A stretch of 14,320 bases of DNA from an uncultured Phycisphaerales bacterium. GTDB lineage: Bacteria > Planctomycetota > Phycisphaerae > WQYP01. A program made the translations under genes and the position numbers. The notes below the pieces were generated by a model. That model did not search any database, was not told the origin of the DNA, and saw only the letters and a program-made list of their open reading frames with translations. This document shows positions 7,076 through 14,132 of the stretch, one piece after another. The stretch is from assembly GCA_903868035.1 (NCBI GenBank), contig CAIPTQ010000244.1:1-14320 (forward strand), in the 5' to 3' direction. Every line of letters begins with the position of its first letter. The first letter of the stretch is position 1.

Positions 7076-7143
7076 GGGGGGCATTCTACCGTTTCCGGTG
7101 CGCCGGGGGAGTTGAAGCGCAATACGGAAAGTGGATCTGTGTT

Positions 7144-7159
7144 GTGTTCCAAGGAACAC
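7144..7159. promoter_or_regulatory. perfect inverted repeat between oppC and the histidine kinase
   Basis: GTGTTCCAAGGAACAC has two 7-bp arms and a 2-bp centre, in the 197-bp region shared by the two divergent starts. A related imperfect site, CTTCCATGGGAACAC (7181-7195), lies about 36 bp away. The pair looks like binding sites for a dimeric regulator controlling one or both genes. No regulator is identified. Confidence 0.4.
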
Positions 7160-7272
7160 GCCGCCCTCCCACCCATGACGCTTCCATGGGAACACCACGG
7201 GCGGGCGCCGGCGGGCTTCCTGTGGCATGCGATTCGGCGTAACATAGCGCCTGGTCTTATGCAGGACGTGTC

Positions 7273-8625
7273 ATGCCGGTGGTGATTCTGTCTCTTATCG
7301 TGGCGGTGCTGGCGCTGGCGGCGCTGGTGACGCTCTATGCGCTGTTGCTGCAGCGGTCGCACATCATTTCGGTGGGGCACCTGGTCTCCAACCTGGCGCA
7401 GGGCCAATACGCCCGGCGGACGGACCCCGCGGCCAAGGGCGCCGCCGGCGACCTGGCGAAGGCGGCCAACGCCCTAGCCGATGACCTGGAGATTCGCCAC
7501 GACCAGGCCCAGCAGGACAAGGATCACCTGCTCTCCCTGCTGGCGGTGCTGGATCATACGAATGAGATCGCCATCGCCACCGACAACGAGGACATGATCC
7601 GCCTGGTCAACCCCGCGGCGGCGCGCGTGCTGGAGCGCTCCATCGAGGCCCTCCTGGGCAAGCATATCGACACCGTGGTGCATCATCCGGACCTGCGGGC
7701 GCTCTACCGCAAAGCCTTTTCATCCAACCTGCCGGTGTCGGGGCAGATCGCCATCCAGACCCCCGGGCGGACGCTACACTGCCAGGCGACGGCGGCGACG
7801 ATCTACAACGGCGCGCATTACCGGGGCACGCTGCTGGTGCTGCGCGACATCACGGAAGTGGCCAAGACGCTGCAGATGAAGATGGATTTCGCGACCAACG
7901 CCTCGCACGAACTGCGCACGCCGCTGGCGTCGATCCGGGCCGCCGTCGACACCATCAAGGACGCGGGCGTGGAGGACGCCGAGACGACGCGGCGCTGCGT
8001 GGAGATCATCACCAACCACGTGCTGCGGATGCAACTGATGGTGCAGGACCTGCTGGACCTGTCGCGCGTCGAGGATACGCGGGCGCTGGTGCGGTCCGAC
8101 CGCATCGACCTGCACCTGGTGTGCGACGCGCTGGCCAGCTCCTACCTGGCCCAGTTGACCGAGAAAAAACTGCGCTTGCAGATCGACCTGGCCGACGACG
8201 CGCGCAGCTTCCGCGGCGACGAGCGGCTGCTGACGCTGATCCTCAAGAACCTGTTCGACAACGCCATCAAGTTCACGCCCCAGGGAACGGTGACGGTGCG
8301 CACGTCGCTGCGCAATTCGCAGATTCCGGCGGAGGGCCAGGCGGCGCCGCCCCCGGAGGGCGCGGCGGATCAGTTTGTACTCGAAGTGATTGACACCGGC
8401 ATCGGCATACCCCCCGAAGACCAGGAGCGGGTGTTTGAACGCTTCTACACCGTCAACCGCTCCCGCGGCGGGGCCGACCGCGGCACCGGGCTGGGCTTGT
8501 CCATCGTCAAACATGCCGTCAATGCGATGCATGGGGTGGTCGCGCTGACTTCCGAACTGGAAGCGGGTACGACGGTGAAATGCGTGTTTCCGCTGAAAGC
8601 GGAGGGGGAGAGCCAGGTGCGGTGA
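7273..8625 (+). CDS. phoR: PhoR-like sensor histidine kinase with PAS domain
   Basis: Membrane-anchored two-component sensor that autophosphorylates on histidine and passes the phosphate to a response regulator. Of 450 residues, one N-terminal helix (about 3-26) is followed by a HAMP-like linker, a PAS domain (about 88-195, ending LLVLRDITE) and the HisKA box FATNASHELRTPLASI with phospho-acceptor His212. The ATPase domain has the N box NLFDNAIKF (Asn330), G1 DTGIGIP (from Asp374), FERFY and G2 GTGLGLSIV (from Gly404). There is no periplasmic domain, so sensing is probably intracellular or in the membrane, as in PhoR. AGGA (7263-7266) lies six bases before the ATG. PhoR normally sits beside phoB, but no response regulator is adjacent: upstream is divergent oppC, downstream a convergent Ser/Thr kinase 29 bp away. 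The PhoR label is by architecture; the partner and signal are not known. Confidence 0.9.
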   Translation: MPVVILSLIVAVLALAALVTLYALLLQRSHIISVGHLVSNLAQGQYARRTDPAAKGAAGDLAKAANALADDLEIRHDQAQQDKDHLLSLLAVLDHTNEIAIATDNEDMIRLVNPAAARVLERSIEALLGKHIDTVVHHPDLRALYRKAFSSNLPVSGQIAIQTPGRTLHCQATAATIYNGAHYRGTLLVLRDITEVAKTLQMKMDFATNASHELRTPLASIRAAVDTIKDAGVEDAETTRRCVEIITNHVLRMQLMVQDLLDLSRVEDTRALVRSDRIDLHLVCDALASSYLAQLTEKKLRLQIDLADDARSFRGDERLLTLILKNLFDNAIKFTPQGTVTVRTSLRNSQIPAEGQAAPPPEGAADQFVLEVIDTGIGIPPEDQERVFERFYTVNRSRGGADRGTGLGLSIVKHAVNAMHGVVALTSELEAGTTVKCVFPLKAEGESQVR

Positions 8626-8628
8626 GGG

Positions 8629-8644
8629 GGCTGAGGCCCCGGCC
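8629..8644. terminator. weak GC hairpin between convergent kinases
   Basis: GGGGC-TGAG-GCCCC forms a five-pair stem with a four-base loop between the histidine kinase stop (8625) and the Ser/Thr kinase stop (8655). It could end transcription from either side, but there is no T run. Confidence 0.25.
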
Positions 8645-8654
8645 ACCTCGACCT

Positions 8655-9806
8655 TCAATTATTGTTGGGCGCGCGCATTTTCACGTGTACGACCAGGGCT
8701 TCGCGGAAGGCGCGGCGGGCGTCCTGGCGGCGGTCGAGCTGGGCGTAGAGGCCGTAGAGCGTGCGCAGGGTCGCCAGTTGGGTGGTGCTGTCGGCGCAGC
8801 GGCGCGCCTGGGCCAGGCGGGTTTCAAGTTCGACCACGGTCTCCCCGGCACGGCTGGGTGCCATGGCCGCCGACGCCACGACTGACCGTGGAACGCGCAG
8901 CGCCGGGGTTGGAAGGTCCGCGGGCAACTGCAAAAGTTCCTCCACCGCGGCCAGCATGTCGCGGGCGCTGGGGAAGCGGTCTTCCGGCCGCTTGCGGCTG
9001 GCGCGGGCGACGAGGGCCTGCAACGGCGGCGGGGCGGTGGGGGCCAACACGCGGACATCGGGGAACGGGGTGTTCAGGTGCCGCTCCATGATGTCCGCGG
9101 GGTCGTCCTCCACGAACGGCGGCTGGCCCGTGAGCAGGGCGTAGGCGGTGGCGGCCAGGCTGTAGAGGTCGGCACGGCCGTCGATCTGCCGGCTGCCGGT
9201 GATCTGTTCCGGGGCGCTGTAGCTGGGGCTGCCGACGAAGGCGCCGGGGAAGGTAAGCTCGGCATCGGCGAGGGAAGTGAGGCGCGCCAGGCCGAAGTCC
9301 GCGAGTTTGATGACCGGCGCGCCGGCCGAATCGCGGGCGCACATGAGATTGGCGGGCTTTACGTCGCGGTGGACGATGCCGGCATGATGGGCGGCGGCCA
9401 GGCCGCGGAGGGCATCGCGAAGCGCCAGCGCGGCCTCGCGCCAGAAGAGCGGGCCGCCGCCGCGAAGCCGCTGGGCCAGCGAGCCGCCCTCGACGTATTC
9501 CATGGCGATGTAGGGCCGCCCGGCGTGGGTGCCGGTGGCGTAGATGATCACGACGTGCGGATGATTGAGCTTGGCGGCGGACTGGGCCTCGCGCAGGAAC
9601 CGCTTGGCGACCGAGGCGGCGGCACGTTCCGAGGTGGCGGTGTTCGCCGGCGGGCGGAGGATTTTGAGCGCCAGGTGGCGGTTGAGGGCGTCATCATGGG
9701 CCAGGTAGACGGTGCCCATGCCGCCCTCGCCCAGGGTGCGCAGGAGGCGGTACGGGCCCAGGGTGTTCTCGTGGCTGGTGGTGGGGATGTTGGGCGGCAC
9801 CGGCAT
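8655..9806 (-). CDS. PknB-type serine/threonine protein kinase, soluble
   Basis: Eukaryote-like protein kinase transferring ATP phosphate to Ser/Thr of unknown targets. All key elements are seen in the 383 residues: Gly-rich loop GEGGMGTVY (26-34), ATP-binding Lys48 (ALKIL), helix-C Glu73, catalytic loop HRDVKPAN (146-153, base Asp148), metal-binding DFG (170-172), SAPEQ (197-201) and the C-lobe arginine in RPEDRFPSA. The kinase domain covers about 18-292. The tail (about 300-383) has no membrane helix. It ends in a pair of amphipathic helices, TTQLATLRTLYGLYAQLDRR then QDARRAFREALVV, resembling one TPR unit. Most PknB proteins have a membrane helix and external domain, so this shorter form is probably cytosolic. 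It is convergent with the histidine kinase; upstream, 66 bp away, is the ankyrin-repeat gene on the same strand, and the two may form one transcript. Confidence 0.94.
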   Translation of the reverse strand: MPVPPNIPTTSHENTLGPYRLLRTLGEGGMGTVYLAHDDALNRHLALKILRPPANTATSERAAASVAKRFLREAQSAAKLNHPHVVIIYATGTHAGRPYIAMEYVEGGSLAQRLRGGGPLFWREAALALRDALRGLAAAHHAGIVHRDVKPANLMCARDSAGAPVIKLADFGLARLTSLADAELTFPGAFVGSPSYSAPEQITGSRQIDGRADLYSLAATAYALLTGQPPFVEDDPADIMERHLNTPFPDVRVLAPTAPPPLQALVARASRKRPEDRFPSARDMLAAVEELLQLPADLPTPALRVPRSVVASAAMAPSRAGETVVELETRLAQARRCADSTTQLATLRTLYGLYAQLDRRQDARRAFREALVVHVKMRAPNNN

Positions 9807-9872
9807 GCGCCATAGGATAGCGGGGCGGCGGGTAGTTGAAAATCATGCCGTGGTATTGTGGCTGCGATATTT

Positions 9873-10337
9873 TTATGCGGCCTTGCGTCGCCGGGCCTTG
9901 AGCGCCCGGGCGGCTTTTTGCTTGGCCTTGGCCCGCGCCCCGGCGGGGTCGAGGCGGTGGTTGAGGAAGGCGACCATTTCCGGATCGCCGCCCTTTTTGG
10001 CGTGCTCCAGCAGGGAGATGCCATGGGGGCCGGTCTGGTGGAGTGCCGCGGGGTTTTCGTGGAGGAAGGCTTTGACGAGGGGGATTTTGCCCAGAAAGGC
10101 GGCGGTGAAAATATCGAGGCGCGCCCCGTGGGCGAGGAGAAAATCGACAATATCGCGGCGGCCGGAATGGGCGGCGGCGCCCAGGGCGGTTTCCCAGTCG
10201 CCATTGCCCCAGTCGAAGGCGGCATGAATCAATGTGGGATAGGCCGCCAGCAGTTCGGTGATGCGCGGCAGATCGACGTGCGAACGTCCGACAAATTCCC
10301 CCACGACGGCAGGCGGAAGGGGCAAAATACTCGCCAT
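9873..10337 (-). CDS. ankyrin-repeat protein, small
   Basis: A 154-residue cytosolic protein built mainly of ankyrin-type helix-turn-helix repeats. ETALGAAAHSGRRDIVDFLLAHGARLD (about 49-75) is the clearest; it is followed by FTAAFLGKIPLVKAFLHENPA and HGISLLEHAKKGGDPEMVAFLNHR. Such repeats bind partner proteins. The C-terminus (about 132-154) is very basic (ARAKAKQKAARALKARRRKAA) and could contact nucleic acid or an acidic partner. The start is well supported: GGAGGAG (10345-10351) lies seven bases before the ATG, and a good promoter lies just upstream. The Ser/Thr kinase gene follows on the same strand, so the two may be co-transcribed and the ankyrin protein could be a substrate or adaptor, which is inference. 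No enzyme activity is predicted. Confidence 0.85.
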   Translation of the reverse strand: MASILPLPPAVVGEFVGRSHVDLPRITELLAAYPTLIHAAFDWGNGDWETALGAAAHSGRRDIVDFLLAHGARLDIFTAAFLGKIPLVKAFLHENPAALHQTGPHGISLLEHAKKGGDPEMVAFLNHRLDPAGARAKAKQKAARALKARRRKAA

Positions 10338-10344
10338 GACAGAA

Positions 10345-10402
10345 CTCCTCCAAACCAGATTAATCCGCCACGTATCGTATGCAATTTGCGAGGGAATGCC
10401 AA
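10345..10402 (-). promoter_or_regulatory. promoter and ribosome binding site of the ankyrin gene
   Basis: On the minus strand TTGGCA (10397-10402, five of six) and TACGAT (10374-10379, four of six) are separated by 17 bp. The predicted start near 10367 gives a 30-base leader containing GGAGGAG (10345-10351). This is the cleanest promoter-plus-RBS arrangement in the window. Confidence 0.55.
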
Positions 10403-10407
10403 ACCAA

Positions 10408-10421
10408 ATTTACAGGTAAAT
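10408..10421. promoter_or_regulatory. inverted repeat just upstream of the ankyrin-gene -35
   Basis: ATTTAC-AG-GTAAAT, six-base arms with a two-base centre, begins five bases upstream of the -35 box. Its position fits an activator or repressor site. The remaining stretch to 10542 is AT-richer noncoding sequence with no gene seen. Confidence 0.3.
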
Positions 10422-10542
10422 CCATATGTGAAAAAGACTATAGGTTTTGGGGGTGTAGAGGGAGGATTATCGGACATTTGCCGCTATTGCGAAGTTTACT
10501 GGAGTGAAAACGGGAGAAAATGAAGGATTGGTTGAACTAACA

Positions 10543-10962
10543 CTAGGGCAAAGGTGGAGGCATCGGGGGCACGGTCACGGCTTGTACAACGACCACATTC
10601 TTGCCGCCGGGTTGCGCCGGCATTGGTGGTGGCACCGCTGCCGAGACGTTCACCGGCGGTGGGGGCGCATCCGCACGCTCTACGGTGGTCAGTGTGAGCA
10701 CTAATGCCGTCCACGTGGGGAAGATGTCCACGAACGGGAAAAGCTCCACCACGAAGGCGACGATGAACTGCCATTTGAAGCCGCAGATGGCGATGAGGAT
10801 GAGGGCGGTGAGAACATCGAGAATATCCTCAAAGGGCGATAAGAAACCTTCAAAAAAGGCTAAAAAACCGCCCATCTGGATTAAATCCACGATGACGGCC
10901 ACGGCCAGCGCGGCCCGCTTTTGCGCGGGGGTGATCGGCGGTTTGGGAATGATGGGCGGCAT
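10543..10962 (-). CDS. membrane protein of unknown function with Pro-rich tail
   Basis: A 139-residue protein starting MPPIIPKPPITPAQKRAALA. Hydrophobic segments near residues 17-37 and 45-90 suggest two to four helices. The acidic FEGFLSPFEDILD and ELFPFVDIFPTW lie between or at the ends of helices, like re-entrant loops. The last 45 residues are Pro/Val/Ala-rich and hydrophilic, ending PPMPPPLP. A GGAG seven bases before the ATG supports the start. It lies 39 bp behind cbiM on the same strand, so it may share the purE-cbiM transcript, and 205 bp before the ankyrin gene, which has its own promoter. I do not recognise the family; it does not look like CbiQ or CbiN. Confidence 0.7.
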   Translation of the reverse strand: MPPIIPKPPITPAQKRAALAVAVIVDLIQMGGFLAFFEGFLSPFEDILDVLTALILIAICGFKWQFIVAFVVELFPFVDIFPTWTALVLTLTTVERADAPPPPVNVSAAVPPPMPAQPGGKNVVVVQAVTVPPMPPPLP

Positions 10963-11001
10963 GCCGGCGCTCCGTGGGCGTAGGGGATTGTATCTTCTCC
11001 A

Positions 11002-11985
11002 TTACGCGTCGTCGGAAGGCGCGACGGGTTTGTTTTTGTGTACCAGGGCGCGGGCCAGGAGCCAGGCACCGCCCAGGACCAGCAGCGTGCCGGCGGCACC
11101 GGCGAGGGATGTGGCCAGCGTGGGGGAACTGATGCCGGGAATCTTGTACTCGGGCGCGGGTGTGGCCAGGACCGGATCGGATTCCTTCCCCTTGAAGCCG
11201 AACTTCTGGGCGGCCCAGTCGAGGCCGTCAGGCCAGGGGCTGGCGAAGGGTGCCAGGAACAACGCGATGCCCAGCGAGGCAATCAGGCCGAAGACCAGGA
11301 CCGGTTTGAGGGAGGGCTTGGGACGTGGGTGTTGAGTAGCGACTTCCCCCGCGTTAGGGCTGGGCACGATGAGTTCCGGGCGCACGGAAGCGATGGCGGC
11401 GAGGACGAGAGCCGTGATCACGCCTTCGCCGATACCGATGAGGGCGTGGACGTACATCATCACCGGAAAGAAGTAATTCCACTCGACCCTCCCGGAGGAA
11501 GCCAGTTCGCCGGCACAGGCAATGGCGGCGAGCATGACACCCACCCACGCGGCCACCATTGCCGCAAAGAGCCGACCGGTCAGGCTGTGGAAGCAGCGGG
11601 CCAGCAGCACGTAGAGCATGCCCGCGACCGCGCCGCCGAGAATGCCCATGTTGAAGATGTTGGCCCCCAGCGCGGTGATGCCGCCGTCGGCGAAGGCCAG
11701 GCACTGCACGATGAGGACGGTGGAGAGCACGATGACGGCGGCGGAAGGGCCGAGGAGCGCGGCGGTCAGCACGCCGCCGAGGAGGTGCCCGGAAGTGCCG
11801 CCGGCGACGGGAAAGTTGATCATTTGGGCGGCGAAGACGAATGCCGCCGACAATCCCAGCAGCGGCACCTGGCGGGGGGGCAGCGTGCGGCGGGCGTGAT
11901 GGAGGGCGTAGCCTAGGCCGGCGGCGGCGAGCGCGGCGGCGATGATGGTGGTTTTGGCGTCGAGAAATCCATCAGGAATGTGCAT
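11002..11985 (-). CDS. cbiM: CbiM/NikM cobalt-nickel uptake protein with fused PDGLE domain
   Basis: Substrate-binding membrane subunit (S component) of an ECF-type Co/Ni importer. The 327-residue protein starts MHIPDGFLD, the family signature, in which the N-terminal amine, His2 and His67 bind the metal; here His67 is in GGTSGHLLGG. About six or seven helices fill residues 12-205, including NFPVAGGTSGHLLGG and the NIFNMGILGG segment. After a linker, residues about 230-318 form a PDGLE (NikN/CbiN-like) domain: one helix, then FASPWPDGLDWAAQKFGF, then a last helix, TSLAGAAGTLLVLGGAWLLA. purE lies 46 bp upstream on the same strand and may lead the operon. No CbiQ (T component) or CbiO (ATPase) follows; the next gene is an unrelated membrane protein. 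No cobalamin or nickel riboswitch fits the 46-bp gap. Whether the metal is cobalt or nickel cannot be told from sequence. Confidence 0.93.
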   Translation of the reverse strand: MHIPDGFLDAKTTIIAAALAAAGLGYALHHARRTLPPRQVPLLGLSAAFVFAAQMINFPVAGGTSGHLLGGVLTAALLGPSAAVIVLSTVLIVQCLAFADGGITALGANIFNMGILGGAVAGMLYVLLARCFHSLTGRLFAAMVAAWVGVMLAAIACAGELASSGRVEWNYFFPVMMYVHALIGIGEGVITALVLAAIASVRPELIVPSPNAGEVATQHPRPKPSLKPVLVFGLIASLGIALFLAPFASPWPDGLDWAAQKFGFKGKESDPVLATPAPEYKIPGISSPTLATSLAGAAGTLLVLGGAWLLARALVHKNKPVAPSDDA

Positions 11986-12031
11986 GCGGCTGTCTTTCTA
12001 TTCATCCGCTAGTTCGGAAAGCAACAACATG

Positions 12032-12544
12032 TTATCCGGCGGGATCGAGCTTTTCCTCCAGCACCTTTTTGCGATTGGTTTCCCGCAGCGCCTTCACGCG
12101 CTGGCGGATGTCCGGGTATTTGTTGCCCAGTATCTCGGCGGCGAAAATCGCCGCGTTGACGGCGCCGGCCTTGCCGATGGCCAGGGTGCCGACGGGTACG
12201 CCGCCGGGCATTTGGACGGTGGACAGGAGCGAATCCAGCCCATTGAGCGCGGGGCTTTGCATGGGCACGCCGAGCACGGGGAGAACGGTCATGCTGGCGA
12301 CCACGCCCGCCAGGTGTGCCGCCCCGCCCGCGGCGGCGATGAGGACTTCCAGCCCGCGGCCCTCGGCGGACTTGGCGTATTCGGCCACTACCTCGGGGGT
12401 GCGGTGTGCGGACATCACGCGCATTTCAAAGGGAATCCCCAGTGCGGTCAGTGTCTCCGCTGTGCTGTTCATCGTGGGTTGATCCGATTTGGATCCCATG
12501 ACAATGCCCACCAAGGGCTGGGGCGCGGGCGTCTGCTGCGTCAT
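12032..12544 (-). CDS. purE: N5-carboxyaminoimidazole ribonucleotide mutase
   Basis: Class I PurE, converting N5-CAIR to CAIR in de novo purine synthesis, usually after PurK. The 170-residue length matches E. coli PurE (169). Motifs: GSKSD (17-21) binding the ribose phosphate, MSAHRTP (44-50) with the catalytic His47, [15 protein letters not shown], and the loop [15 protein letters not shown] lies about six bases before the ATG. No purK or other pur gene is visible; downstream is cbiM in the same direction, and upstream is the divergent aminotransferase, 84 bp away. The class I assignment rests on SAHRTP and the substrate loop. Confidence 0.96.
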   Translation of the reverse strand: MTQQTPAPQPLVGIVMGSKSDQPTMNSTAETLTALGIPFEMRVMSAHRTPEVVAEYAKSAEGRGLEVLIAAAGGAAHLAGVVASMTVLPVLGVPMQSPALNGLDSLLSTVQMPGGVPVGTLAIGKAGAVNAAIFAAEILGNKYPDIRQRVKALRETNRKKVLEEKLDPAG

Positions 12545-12628
12545 GATTCGTCTCCATACAAGGGCCGCATGACGATACCCGATTCACCGCCGCCCGTGTA
12601 GTCGCCGCGGACCGCGACCGCCGCTATC

Positions 12629-13675
12629 ATGGTCGCCATCATGAATGCCACATCCGGAACCCAAATATATCAGACGCCACTCAGGAACGAGCGCGTAGAC
12701 CCAGGGATTGCAATCCCTGGGCTTGAGGGGCGCGAGAATCAAGGGGAATGCGCCTCACCCCGCCGCATCGCCCTGCCCCGGTGCCCGCATCAGCCCCGGC
12801 CCTATGCCGGCCCGCCGAAGGAAGAGGTGCTCTCCGACCGCCGCACCTATCTGAATCCCGCCCTCTTCCACCTCTACCGCGAGCCGCTGATGCTCGTCGA
12901 AGGCCATATGCAGTACGTGTGGGATGAAAAGGGCACGCGCTACCTTGACGCCTACGGCGGCATCGTCTCGATCAGCGTGGGCCACTGCCATCCCAAGATC
13001 ACCGCCCGCGTCCAGGAGCAACTGGCCACCCTCACGCACACCACCAGCATCTACGCCCACCCCGCCCCGGGGCGGTTCGCCAAAAAACTCGCCGGGCATA
13101 TGCCGCCGGCGCTCTCGCAGACCTGCTTCACCAACTCCGGCAGCGAAGCCAACGAAACCGCGCTCCTCCTGGCCCGCGAATTCACCGGCAACCTGGATGT
13201 CATCTCGCTCCGCAACGGCTATCACGGCGGCACCACCACGACGATGGGCGCCACCGCCACGGGCACGTGGAAATACAAGTCCAACCTCACCGTGAACCAC
13301 AAGTACGCCATGCCGGGGTATTGCTACCGCTGCCCCTTCGGCCTGGCGTATCCCGCGTGTGCGGCGCGGTGCGCCCGGGACATGGAAGAATTGATACGTT
13401 TTGAGACGTCGGGCCACATCGCCGCGTTCATCGCCGAGCCGATTCAGGGCGTGGGCGGGGTGATCGTGCCGCCGGCGGAGTATTTCGGCATTGCCTATGA
13501 GATCGTGCGCCGGCACGGGGGCCTGTGCATTGCCGACGAAGTGCAGACGGGGTTTGGGCGGACGGGGGCGCATTTCTGGGGCTTTGAGAATTTCGGCGTG
13601 ACGCCGGACATCGTCACCATGGCCAAAGGCATCGGCAACGGCTTTCCGCTGGGGGCGATGACGGCCCGGCCCTAG
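12629..13675 (+). CDS. class III aminotransferase (AGXT2-like), part before an in-frame TAG
   Basis: PLP-dependent aminotransferase of the alanine-glyoxylate aminotransferase 2 type, 348 residues up to TAG. Motifs: RYLDAYGGIVSISVGHCHP, TNSGSEANETALLLAR (PLP phosphate), NGYHGGTTTTMGAT, IADEVQTGFGRTG (Asp303 contacts the PLP nitrogen), and MAKGIGNGFPLGA with the PLP lysine Lys333. Homology begins near PRPYAGPPKEEVL (about residue 57), matching the PYTGPS start of plant AGT2 enzymes. The 50 or so residues before it contain a 22-bp palindrome and do not resemble the family. ATG 12629 and 12641 are the only usual starts upstream of that point. The same frame continues after TAG with the rest of the enzyme (13676-14107). 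Residues 1-348 alone lack the C-terminal small domain, so the product is probably inactive unless TAG is read through or is a sequence error. Confidence 0.88.
   Translation: MVAIMNATSGTQIYQTPLRNERVDPGIAIPGLEGRENQGECASPRRIALPRCPHQPRPYAGPPKEEVLSDRRTYLNPALFHLYREPLMLVEGHMQYVWDEKGTRYLDAYGGIVSISVGHCHPKITARVQEQLATLTHTTSIYAHPAPGRFAKKLAGHMPPALSQTCFTNSGSEANETALLLAREFTGNLDVISLRNGYHGGTTTTMGATATGTWKYKSNLTVNHKYAMPGYCYRCPFGLAYPACAARCARDMEELIRFETSGHIAAFIAEPIQGVGGVIVPPAEYFGIAYEIVRRHGGLCIADEVQTGFGRTGAHFWGFENFGVTPDIVTMAKGIGNGFPLGAMTARP
12700..12721. repeat. 22-bp perfect palindrome in the aminotransferase N-terminal region
   Basis: CCCAGGGATTG is followed immediately by its reverse complement, giving an 11+11 bp perfect palindrome. 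It lies in the part of the reading frame (about codons 10-55) that does not match the enzyme family. It resembles a REP-type dispersed palindrome rather than protein-coding sequence. No second copy was noticed in this window. Confidence 0.85.
13673..13675 (+). other. in-frame amber codon interrupting the aminotransferase
   Basis: Codon 349 is TAG, between TARP and VAAVM. Homologues read TTPEIA-like here, so TAG takes the place of a usual Glu (GAG), one base away. The frame is the same on both sides and homology is continuous, so no bases appear lost. Confidence 0.88.
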
Positions 13676-14107
13676 GTGGCCGCCGTGATGAAGAACAAGA
13701 ACCACTTCAACACCTTCGCCCACGGCCCGATTGCCATGACACAGGGTTTGGCGACGCTGGAGATCATCGACGAAGAGCAGTTGCAGAAGAACGCCCGTGA
13801 TGTGGGCGCGCACTTGAAAAACATGCTGGTTGAGTTGCAGCGGAAACACCCCCTCATCGGCGAGGTGCGCGGGCTGGGGTTGATGCTGGGGGTGGAAATG
13901 GTTGTTGATCGTGCCACCAAGGAACCGGCGACCGCGCAGACGGCGCGGTTGCTGGAGTTGGCGCGCGAACGGCATCTGCTGCTGGGCAAGGGGGGCATTC
14001 ATGGGAATGTGTTGCGCATCAAGCCGCCGATGTGCATCACGAAAGCCGATGCCGACTTCCTGGTGACAGTGCTTGATGAGTGCCTGGCGGATGGTATCCG
14101 GACATGA
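13676..14107 (+). CDS. class III aminotransferase, C-terminal part after the TAG
   Basis: About 143 residues continuing the aminotransferase without gap: NHFNTFAHGPIAM matches the HFNTFGGNP segment of AGXT2, followed by GLATLEIIDEEQLQKNA, the small-domain GEVRGLGLMLGVEMV, and the end VLRIKPPMCITKADADFLV. NTFAHGP departs from the usual NTFGGNP in a conserved turn that carries the PLP-phosphate-contacting Thr. As a separate product it would lack the PLP lysine and could not work alone. Reinitiation at ATG 13688 is possible because GGTGG (13675-13679) lies eight bases before it. Best read as the second half of one gene, either a recent pseudogene, a readthrough product, or intact with a sequencing error. 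Confidence 0.82.
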   Translation: MAAVMKNKNHFNTFAHGPIAMTQGLATLEIIDEEQLQKNARDVGAHLKNMLVELQRKHPLIGEVRGLGLMLGVEMVVDRATKEPATAQTARLLELARERHLLLGKGGIHGNVLRIKPPMCITKADADFLVTVLDECLADGIRT

Positions 14108-14132
14108 ACATTTTGCGTAATTGTTTAGCGTC

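Noticed and set aside
5678..7285. A 535-codon plus-strand frame
   Set aside because: It covers the antisense of the OppC gene and overlaps the small membrane gene out of frame; rich in Gly/His/Gln/Arg with no motif.
11038..11916. A 292-codon plus-strand frame rich in Gly, Glu and His
   Set aside because: Antisense to cbiM, which has the MHIPDG start and membrane helices on the minus strand.
11986..12031. A cobalamin or nickel riboswitch in front of cbiM
   Set aside because: The gap is only 46 bp, far too short for either riboswitch, and no B12-box-like sequence was seen.
13673..13675. TAG as a pyrrolysine codon
   Set aside because: The enzyme family has no pyrrolysine, the usual residue is Glu, and no pyl gene is in the window; a nonsense change or sequence error is simpler.
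12755..14002. A 415-codon minus-strand frame spanning the amber codon
   Set aside because: Antisense to the aminotransferase, whose motifs are unmistakable on the plus strand; its being open across the TAG is incidental.
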